Of a stretch of DNA of 60,000 bases, positions 40,587-51,500 are shown piece by piece. The translations under genes were made by a program, and so were the position numbers. The notes under the pieces are model-generated. The model searched no databases. It had not been told where the DNA came from and saw only the letters and a list, made by a program, of their open reading frames with translations. Source of the stretch: Neocallimastix lanati (nom. inval.) (Eukaryota > Neocallimastigomycota > Neocallimastigomycetes > Neocallimastigales > Neocallimastigaceae); the NCBI GenBank assembly GCA_016946835.1, contig JACVTC010000009.1, forward strand, positions 1,570,001 to 1,630,000. The letters run 5' to 3'. Positions within the stretch are counted from its first letter, which is position 1. Each line of letters begins with the position of its first letter.

Positions 40587-41557
40587 ATTTTCTACATAAA
40601 GGAACATTCTTCAATAAAACATTTGATGAAAATGGAAATGAACACTTAGATCTCACTGTTACTATATGTAATATAATAGATGAAGAATATCAATGTGTTG
40701 AAGAAAATGCAGACAATGGATACTACTATGACCATTCAACATCCGAAGTATACTATGTAGATGATTCAGAATTGAAAAGTATGGAAGAAATGATTCCAGG
40801 ATTCTACGTCAATCAAATTGAAATAATTACGATTGAAAATAAAACTAATATAACTGTCACTGAGCCAATATCGTCTATCAATAAATATACCGAATGTAAC
40901 ATAAGAAATATTGGAATAGTATTTAATAGTTCCCCTCCAACTATTTTATCACCATCTATTTGCCTTGATGGAAAGGCTTATGTACCATTAAAAGAAAGGT
41001 ATTCTGGTCTTTATTTATTGAATTACAGTGAAAATAATATTTTTGATATTCCATTAAATAATTATGCTCTATTAGAGGTATCTGATAATAAAGCAGTTTT
41101 AAACACAACAAATAAAGGTAAACTTCAATTAAATACTTATGATTTAAAGTTATATAAATAATCTTTTAAATTTTTAATTATATATATTATTAAATATTAT
41201 TAAAAACTGGAAATTATAATATAATACATAAAAAATTAGATACAGTTTATTGTATAAATGATTCAAGATCTGTCTCACTTTCTGAATCATGTGAAAATGG
41301 ATCGGTTACTTGTACTAATGGAATATGCATGGATTCCAAAACTCAAGGAACGGTATGTATAAATAATCACAATTATTATTATTATTATATATATATATTT
41401 TATTATAATTAAAAATTATAAAATTTAATATTTTAATTATAAAATTTAGGAACCATCTAAACCAGAAACATCTGATACCATAAGGAATGTTTCTGGCTGC
41501 TTAAATAGTATAGTTTTATCCTTATTAGTAATTATATATATTAATTTGTATTATTAA
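35015..41557 (+). CDS. Secreted Cys-rich modular repeat protein, scaffoldin-like (10 exons, 1676 aa)
   Basis: Exons: 35015-35034, 35165-35232, 35440-36441, 36715-37011, 37211-37714, 37896-39968, 40125-40454, 40602-41117, 41240-41352, 41450-41557; total 5031 nt in frame, all GT...AG. Splicing exons 1 and 2 creates a good signal peptide (MLIFLKN-IFLVITIYICI, then an Ala-rich cleavage site near residue 25). The mature protein is a chain of Cys modules with the pattern GxIYxC...CxQLxSxYYLY...YYCxxxGxC...GYYxY...IxC. One copy is in exon 3 and four are in exon 6 (about residues 631-1180, 120-135 residues each). Shorter GYYL/LIxC/C units lie between them. The C-terminus (about 1655-1676, IVLSLLVIIYINLYY) is hydrophobic, consistent with a membrane or GPI anchor. 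This layout resembles the large scaffoldin proteins of gut fungi that hold cellulosome enzymes; I infer that from recall of family style. Many NxS/T sites. Introns 2-8 are phase 1, as in shuffled extracellular modules. Confidence 0.82.
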
Positions 41558-42651
41558 AAAAAAAAAAAAAAAAAATTGTTATTGAAAATGTTAAAAATTT
41601 CAAATCTCTGGAATTATTTTTTCTCTTTTTTTTTTTTTTTTGCTTTTTTGTATATTTGTATATAATAACATAGATATAGATATATATAATATGATGAAAA
41701 TTTTGAGTTTTCAATTTATTAAAGAAAAATTGTAAAATAATATAATGAACTTTAATAAAAAAAATATAAAGATAAAAAATAAAGATTATTATTTTTATTA
41801 TATATTATTATTATCATTATAAATTATTATTATTAAAAATTATTCTTTTATAGAAATATTTAAATTTCGTATATAAAAATAATAATCATTTTATTGTTTG
41901 TTATTTTAAAAACAAGAAATATGAACTATAATGAAATTAAAAAAAGAATATATAATACCTATAAGAAAATTAAATTAATTTAATAATATTTAAAATTGCT
42001 GTATTAAAAATATTAAAAATTATAAAAAATATTTATTTTTTAATAAATTACCAATAGAAATAAAGAAAAAAAATATAATTTAATGAAAAAATAAAAAAAA
42101 TTTTTTTTTATTTGTATAATTTAAAAAAAAAAATGATAAGTTGCTATGAATTAAGTTTAAGAAATGAAAAATCTATTAATATATTTAATTTGAAATTTTA
42201 AATACAGTATCTAAAATTTTCAAATTAAAAGAAAAAAAATATGTAGTATGTAGTTATCTTTATTTATTTATTTATTTTATTTTTACTCTATTTATTTATA
42301 TCTATTTATACTATATTCTTTCATTTTTAATTTTTTATTAATATATATATATAAAGTTTATATTTTTTCTACTACTTTAAATATTTAAATTTTTTTTTAT
42401 GTATTAATTTTAATTTAATATATATAAGCAATTAATAGTTTTATATAACATATAAACATATATATTTACACTATATGTGATTGCATTATTATATATAATA
42501 CATTATATATATAATATATTATAAAATAATGCCGCTTTAATTAATATTTCATAAATTGAATAATAATTATAATTATTAAAATCAATAAAAAAATTTTTTT
42601 TTTTTATAAATTAATTATTATAATTTATGCTAAAACTCCTTAATTTTTGTA
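41558..42651. other. AT-rich intergenic DNA after the secreted module protein
   Basis: A-runs directly after the stop codon (41556-41575), a T-run at about 41629-41641 and otherwise featureless A/T sequence. No gene is seen. The transcripts of the gene at left and the pseudogene at right converge here. Confidence 0.65.
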
Positions 42652-43321
42652 TTATAATTTTTGATAGATACAACCTAATCTATCAATTTCGTCATCTGCA
42701 GCACCAATAAAACCAGTAATAGCATATCCTACTGGTACATTAAAAGTCATAGAAGCATTACTGGTCTTACCACCTGAAACAACATTTCCTAAATTGGTGG
42801 TAAGATTAATAAAACTAACTCGATTTGAACTAAATATAATTTTTAGTGGTTTTACAAACTCTCATAGATACAATGTATTCTTCTGGTTGGAAAACATAGG
42901 TTTGCTCTTTTTCACCGTTACCTCCTGTAACAACTGGTCCAATTCCTTCATAGGTAAATCCAACTCTATCAATTCTATCTCCGGAAGAAATAGTAACACT
43001 TAATGGTAATCTTTCTGATGTGATCTTGTCAAGGAAAGAGAATCCTTGTCCTCCACTACCACCAAAAGAATCAGAAGTATGGAAATTTTCTAATAATTTA
43101 TAATCAATTCTAGCAGTGATTGGATAATGATCAGAAAATTGATTAACTTCAGCGTCAGTAAATTCGGTTTGAAGTAATTCGAATGTAGCTGCATTAATTT
43201 CAATATTTCTTCCATTTCTAAACCATATTTTATCAACTACTTCTCCTTTTTGTTCTAATTAATCAACCATAAAGTGAATCTCCTTTTGGTGATACAATTC
43301 CTCCCATGAAATTTTGAATCC
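42652..43321 (-). pseudogene. Broken jacalin-lectin gene with a nuclease/phosphatase-fold remnant
   Basis: Reading right to left, the first part resembles the C-terminal end of an endonuclease/exonuclease/phosphatase (DNase I/sphingomyelinase-like) domain, ending in the typical SDHYP motif followed by ITARIDY (about 43110-43140). A jacalin-like lectin domain follows: Gly-rich start GGSGGQGFSF, RIDRVGFTYEGI, GGNGEKEQTYVFQ, then the hallmark GYAITGFIGAADDEIDRLG near the end. The frame is broken at least twice, near 43262 (stops in the path) and near 42838 (frameshift inside the lectin domain). Everything upstream of about 43321, including the nuclease core, is missing. It ends at a normal TAA (42652). 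I read it as a decayed gene. A one-base sequencing error could explain one break but not the missing front. The jacalin call is firm, the nuclease-fold call moderate. Confidence 0.75.
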
Positions 43322-43519
43322 AAAAAAATTTTTTACATAACTATAATATTATCGAAACAAAATAAAAAAAAAAAAAATTATTGTTGTTTCAAATTAAATA
43401 TTAAAGATATTTATTGGAAAATTTCTAACTTCAATTATTAAAAAAAAAAACTTTTTTTTTTAAATATCAAATTATAATTTTTTTTTTTAATCTACTAAAA
43501 ATTAAAGATTAAAAAAAAA

Positions 43520-43888
43520 ATAATAAATAATATATAATATATAATATATAATAAATAATAAATAATAAATAATAAATAATAAATAATAAATAAAAATAAA
43601 AATAATAAATAATAAATAATAAATAATAAATAATAAATAATTGAATAATAAATAATAAATAATAAATAATAAATAATAAATAATAAATAAAAATAAAAAT
43701 AATAATTAATAATTAATAAATAATAAATAATAAATAATAAATAATAAATAATAAATAATAAATAATAAATAATAAATAATAAATAATAAATAATAAATAA
43801 TTGAATAATAAATAATAAATAATAAAAATAAATAATAATTAATAAATAATAATTAATAATTAATAATTAATAAATAATAAATAATAAA
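43520..43888. repeat. AAATAAT heptamer array 1
   Basis: Long runs of the 7-bp unit AAATAAT, interrupted by AAATAAAAATAAAAAT and TTGAATAAT variants; the variant segment itself appears duplicated (near 43640 and 43800). Confidence 0.92.
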
Positions 43889-45056
43889 TAAAATTTTAAT
43901 AATAACCAAGATTTTTATTTTCCTTTAAAATGAAAAGATAAAAATATAAATAATTTTGTAAACAATAATAGTATAATCTAATATCTTAATAAAGTAAAAA
44001 AAAAATTCAATTAAAGAATTAGAGTTAACAATGCAATAAATTTATATCAATATTTAATAATATGGCGTTACATGACACAAATAGCATATTATTTTTAATT
44101 AATATTTGATACAAAAAAAATAAGAAAAAATAAAAATAAAAATTAATTACTACAATAAAATTTATTATAATATTAAAATATTGAAAGTTAAATTTTTTCA
44201 TGTTTGTTAAATTTTATTTTTATTATTATTTTAAATTTAATTAACAAATAAAACAAAAATTAAACAAAAACTAAACAAAAAAAAAATAATAGTAAGAATA
44301 TATAAATTAAGAAAATTGGAATATCCATTGATTATTTATTAATATTTTTTTTTTATAAAGAAATAAAAATTATTTTTAAAGTAATATTTGTAATATGTAA
44401 CAAATAATACTATGAATAATTAAAAGTAATTAATAATAAAATGATGAAAATGTATTACATTATGTAATGTTGCTTTATGATGATGTAATTCAACTCTAAA
44501 GAATTTTAAAATAAATATTTTATTTTTATTTATTTATTTATATATAATATACCATATTTACAAAAACTTAAAAAAAAAAAAGATGAATGAATAACGCCAC
44601 AATTTATAAATTTAATAAATTAATCCCAACAATATTTCCTCTAACCCAATGTTATATCAATTATGTTATAATTAATTATTATTATTATCAAAAAATGAAA
44701 GAATTGAAAATATTAATATAACTATAAAAGCCAATACTAATAAAATTTTTTTGAATGTTAAAATCAAGATACAAAAAAACATATTTATTCTGTATGTAAG
44801 TTTCATTTATACACATTAAAAGATAATATATAAAAATAATTAAAATATATATATATTAAATCATAAATATTATTATTGATTTCTTATTATTTTGTAATTT
44901 TGTATCCACAACATTTTATTGGTAATTTGACATACAAAAATACAAAAAATATCCAGAAATATATTAACATTAAAAATTAAAAATTATAAAAAAGCAATAT
45001 TAATTAATCCTTTATACTGAATTAATAATAAATAATAATAAAAAAAAATTAATTAA

Positions 45057-45336
45057 TGATAAATAATAAATAATAAATAATAAATAATAAATAATAAATA
45101 ATAAATAATAAATAATAAATAATGAATAATAAATAATAAATAATAAATAATAAATAATAAATAATAAATAATAAATAATAAATAATAAATAATAAATAAT
45201 AAATAATAAATAATAAATAATAAATAATAAATAATAAATAATAAATAATAATAAATAATAAATAGTAATAATAAATAATAAATAATAAATAATAAATAAT
45301 AAATAATAAATAATAAATAATAAATAATAAATAATA
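45057..45336. repeat. AAATAAT heptamer array 2
   Basis: About 38 units of the same 7-bp repeat, with single-unit variants near 45120 (AATGAAT) and 45250-45270. Confidence 0.93.
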
Positions 45337-45667
45337 ATAAAAAAACGTGATAATTAATGAATGCTAATATATTATAAGTGTATAATAACCATAAAATAAA
45401 TATAAAAAGTATAATAAATATTAAAGCTACAATTTTTTGAGCGATAGAATGCTCATTATGGTAAATAAAATTGAAAAAAATCTATATTAATTAAAGTTTT
45501 TTTAATATGATACAAATATATTAGTACTTTATTTTCTTATTATTTTATTATGGTAGGACAAAAATAATTTAAAAAAAATATTATTTTGAAAATTTGACTA
45601 CCAATACTTACAATACTTAATAATATACAATAAATTAAAAACAATACAATATCTTTAATTTCATATA

Positions 45668-46092
45668 TGATAAATAATGAATAATAATTAATTAAATAAT
45701 AAATAATAAATAATAAATAATAAATAATAAATAATAAATAGTAAATAGTAAATAATAAATAATAAATAATAAATAATAAATAATAAATAAAGAATAATAA
45801 TTAATTAAATAATAAATAATAAATAATAAATAATAAATAATAAATAATAAATAATAAATAATAATAAATAATAAATAATAAATAATAAATAATAATAATA
45901 ATAATAATAAAGGATAAATAATTGAATAATTGAATAATAAATAATAAATAATAAATAATAAATAATAAATAATAAATAATAAATAATAAATAATAAATAA
46001 TAAATAATAAACAATAAATAATAAATAATAAATAATAAATAATAAATAATAAATAATAAATAATAAATAATAAATGATAAATAATAAAAAAT
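45668..46092. repeat. AAATAAT heptamer array 3
   Basis: About 55 units with internal TTAATTAAAT and TTGAATAAT interruptions. The interruption block AATAATTAATTAAATAAT occurs twice (near 45683 and 45792), indicating duplication of a longer segment inside the array. Confidence 0.92.
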
Positions 46093-46734
46093 AAGTAAAA
46101 GGAATTATAATTACTATAATTTATTAAAAAAAATTAATAATTTGTTTTTTAATAATTATAAGAGAATTAATTTTAGTAAAATAGTAATATTTTCTATAAT
46201 ATAAAGTAATATAAGTGAAAATATTAAATGTTAATAATATATAATATTTTTTTTTAAAATAAAAACATTAAAAAATATTAAAAAATATTAAAAAAAAATT
46301 AAATAAATATATAAATATATATTTTTTATAAAAAAAACTTTTATATATTCATTTTTTATATAAAAATTAACTTCAATTTTTTATTTCATAGTAGTTTCTT
46401 TTTAAATTTGAAGGTGTCAACATTAAAAAAAAAAAAATTAAAATTATATGATTTACTATAAAAAAAGAATTAAATATATATAAAGATTAAAAAAGATTAA
46501 AAAATAATAAAAACTATAAAACTATAAATAAATAGATACACTATGTGAAAAAATGATGATAAAAAGATGAATAATATTCCTAAAAATCAATAAAAAAATA
46601 AAATAGAACAAATAAATATTGAATTACAATAAAATATTAAAGTATTAATAACAATAAAATAAACATTTAATAAAAAATAAAATAAAATAAAATAAAATAA
46701 ATATCAAAAAATCAGAAAAATAAATTTAAATAAA

Positions 46735-46961
<227 letters not shown>

Positions 46962-47108
46962 TAACCAAAATTTGACAATTAACGGTATATTAAAAATATA
47001 TTGTAAAATAAAAAAAAATAAAAATTATTTTATAGCATTTATAAAATATTATTAGTTAAAGTTTATTACAATAAAAAAATCAAAAAAAAAATAATAAAAA
47101 ATCAAATA

Positions 47109-47171
<63 letters not shown>
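47109..47171. repeat. (AAAT)n tetranucleotide repeat
   Basis: About 15 uninterrupted units of AAAT. Confidence 0.95.
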
Positions 47172-47172
<1 letters not shown>

Positions 47173-48590
47173 GAAACCTAATTTTAAATGTTTAACAATA
47201 TTACAGAGTAAAACTTCAATTTAATCTATTAAAATATAGGAAAGAGAATTAAGAATTACATTTGAAGAATATTAAAAAAATTAATCATTCCTTTTTTTGA
47301 AATTTATAAATGAAAATTATTTATATATTATATATATTAGAAAATAAACTAATATAATACAAATATAATGTAATAAATTAAAATCAAATATAGCAAAGAA
47401 AACTATATACATATATATATAATATATTAATTATTATTGTCTATTATTATTATTATTATTATTATTATTGTTATAAATAAATAATTATATATAAATAAAA
47501 CATTTAAAACATTTATTATTATTTTTTCTTTCTTTCTTTCTTTCTTTATTTATTTATTTATTTTTTTTTCTTTTTATTTTATTTTTTTTTTCTTTTTTTT
47601 TTTTTTTTTTTGAAATTGAATGATTAAAAGAAATAATGAAGAATTGAAAAAAGATTTATTATATTCTAGACATTTATATTATTAATCCCAGATATTACAA
47701 TTAAATATATATAATATTATTTATATATATTATTAGTTTTTTTTTTTTTTCTTAAAAAAGAAATATTATTTAATAAAAATATTAAAAATGCATAATTAAA
47801 ATAAAACATTTTTATCTTTTCTATTAAGAAATAATAATAATAATAATAATAATAATAATTGAATAGTATTATAATTCATTTAAATATTAATATAATTAAA
47901 TGATAGCAATTTAATTAAATCAAAACAAAATAATTAGCAATAATTAAAAAAAAAAAAAAAAAAAAAAATATATATATAGTATAAAAATCATAATAATTTA
48001 ATGTTTATTATTTCTGTTGAAGCATATCTTAACATTTATTCATCCAAAACAAATATTTGTATAATAAATTTTATTCATATATTATATATTACTTTAATAT
48101 ATATAAATATTTTTCTTTAAAACATACTTTATCTCAACATATATAAATCATATTTCGACAATTGATATTCTTATTTTTATTTTCTATAATTTTATATATT
48201 AAATTTTAAAAAATAATATAATTACAACATATTATTAATAGAATTGATATATTAATATTAGTGCTAAAAGTAATAATTTATTTTCTAAATTATATTTTTT
48301 TAAACTGCAATATATATATATAAAACAAAAATAATAGTTTAACAATTATCTAGTAACAAATGATATAGTATGTCTGTTGTACTTATATTTAAATTAATTA
48401 TTTATAATACTATTAATAAAAGGTATATAATATTATAGTAAAAGTATATATTTAAAATATATATTCCATGAAATTTCGTATTAAAATTAATAATTATAAT
48501 AAAATAAAAAAGCTAACCGCAATATATATTATATATTTTTAAAAAGAATCACAAACTTAAAAATAAAGATAATTTAATTAATATAATAAA

Positions 48591-51500
48591 ATGAGATTTA
48601 AAACCTTATTTAAAAGATTTAATTCAAAAAAAAATGATAAAAAACAACCACTTTCTCCAAAAACTACATCTCCTCCATCTATAAATACTCAAGTTATAGA
48701 TTGTCCAATAATAATTCCAGAACAAGATAGTGCTATATTTAGTAATTTTAAAGAATATAATACAAATGCTAATACTTCAATTTCTTCATTATCTTATTCA
48801 CTACCTACTTCTTTTCCACCTTCTCTTCCCATTGCTATCAAACCAGTAAAACAGGATAATACTGTCACTCAACTCTCTGATTTTAATGAAGACTCAATAA
48901 GTAGTTCACAGGTAACTTCCAAATCTTCACTATCTCTTAAAGATTCTAGTTATAATCCATCGAGGGACAATAGTCAAGAAAATATTACAAAGAATAAAAC
49001 GATAATAAGTGAAAATATCGATCCTTCTAATGACATAATTAACAATAAAACTTCCTCAAAAATACCTAATATACAATCTGTTTTTAATATTAGTCTTAAT
49101 GATGATACTGTAATACCATCACCAACACTAACACCATCGCCATCTCATAAAAGTTCTAATTATGATTCATTAATGAGTATAAAGAGTAATCAAGAAAATA
49201 TTACAAAGAATGAAGCAATAAAGAATAAAAATATGAATTCTTCAAATGACATAATAAATAATAAGATTTTTTCAAAAGTATCTAAAACAAAAACTGTTTC
49301 TAGTATTAATTCTATTGATGAAACAGTAATGTCATTACCAACACCAACACCACCGTCATCTCATAAAAGTCAAAATTATGATTCATTAATGAGTATAAAG
49401 AGTAATCAAGAAAATATTACAAAGAATGAAACAATAAAGGATAAAAATATAAATTCTTCAAATGACATAATAAATAATAAGATTCTTTCAAAAGTATCTA
49501 AAACACAAACTGATTCTAGTATTAATTCTAATGATGAAACAGTAATGTCATTACCAACACCAACACCACCGTCATCTCATAAAAGTCTTAATTATGATTC
49601 ATTAAAGAGTAATCAAGAAAATATTATGAAAAATGAAACTAAAAATGACAATTTTTCAAATGACATAATTAGCAATAAGGTACTTACAAACGTACCTAAT
49701 ATACAGACTACCCAAAAAATGCATTCAAATTCTAATGATAATCCAGTAATAACATATTCATTAAATACTAATGTAAATTCAATAGCATCACCAGAACTTT
49801 CTAAAACTTCGGGTCCTAAAACTTTAACATCCCATAAAGATAATATTTCTAATAGGGGGGTTGATAATATTATTCGTTCATTAAATAATACTAATGTTCC
49901 AGAATTAAAAGTAAAACAATTGGAAAAAGAAATAGGTAATTTACAAATTCATAAAAATATAAATAATCATAATCCTGGAAATGCTTTGCATTCAAATAAT
50001 AGTAATAGTAATAATACAATCAAAAATAAATTGGAAGTGAATATTTCACCACAAGAAAAATTAGGAACTATTGCCTTTGATAATTATACAAGACAAAAGT
50101 TATATGATTCTCCAAGTTCACCAGCAAATTTAGCATTAACTTCTCAATATTCTTCATCACCATTGCCATCATCAAAAAAGAAGGGTAATAATATATTTAG
50201 TTATCTTTTTTCAAAGGATAAAAAGAAGAACAAAGAGTTGAAGACAATATATCAACATTTTAGTGTTATGGATACTCAATCCATACAACATGATGGATTG
50301 GTTATGGTTGAAAAACAAGACAATGTTATTCATGATTTATGGGAACAACGTAATTCAGATCTTAATAAAAGAAATAACGAATTATATAAAAATACTAGTG
50401 ATAGAAATTTAAATCAATTTAAAGTTCAACCATCCGTACAATTCAGTTCTTTACCTCGTATGTATTCTGAAAGAGATAGAAAAGTCCTATCTAATTCACC
50501 TGGTTCTGATTCACCTATAGCATTAAGTATTACTAGACCACCTCGTTCTCCAAAATACTCTCTTAATTGTCCTGAAAGACGTAGAAGTTATGTCAATCCA
50601 GAGGATTATCCTATGGCTTATAGTCCAAAATCATTGAATAATCTATATTTTTCTTCACCTAAAAAAAGTAATGATAATAAAAATTTCATATCAATGTCAA
50701 ATTCTATTAAATCTAAATTTACAGATACTTTTACAAATTCAAATTCAAATTCAAATTCAAATTCAAATTTAAAATTAAATTCATCTGGCGTCATGAATAA
50801 TAGAGTTAAACTTGGTTCATTAGAAAGGCATAATCCATTAAATCGTCAAAATACTTTCACAAATTATAATATTCAGTCTTCAAATAATATTAATAGGGAA
50901 ATTAATTCAAAGGGTATACCCGCAGCAAATATAAATTCACCAATATATATTGAGCCTGTTGTTAAATCACCTACATATACTTCTACATCTACTTCAAATT
51001 CACCAAGTTATACTAATCTTATTGTTAAATCTTCTTTATTAACATCAAATTTACAACAATTTTCTCCACCAAAGTTTGAAATTAGAAATGAAAGTCTTAA
51101 GTCAAATCTTCATATTGATTCAGATATATCTACTTCATCTCCTAAAATAGCAAGAAAAATTATTTATCATTCACCAGTTTCTTGTAAACCATCTCCTCAA
51201 GAATTTCTTAGTTCACCACTTACAAAAAGTGATTCTTCCCCAATATCTCCAAAAGAAGCTAGGAAATCCCCATCTATTATATCAAGTAAGATATCTCCAA
51301 CTGTTTCACCAAAATCATATATATCTAAAAATGATGATAACGTAAAAGAAACCATAATAAGTAATGTTCTTCCTACGCAAAGTAACAAAGAAGAAGAAGC
51401 TATTAGTAATGATGAAGAAATTAAAACTGAGGAAAAGAACGAGAATGAAATAGATGAAAGTTCTCATATGCCAACTCAAGATAGTTCTAAATTCAATTTA

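Noticed and set aside
45805-46014. IIYYLLF repeat open frame
   Set aside because: It is a translation of the AAATAAT heptamer array; seven bases against three produces the seven-residue pattern automatically.
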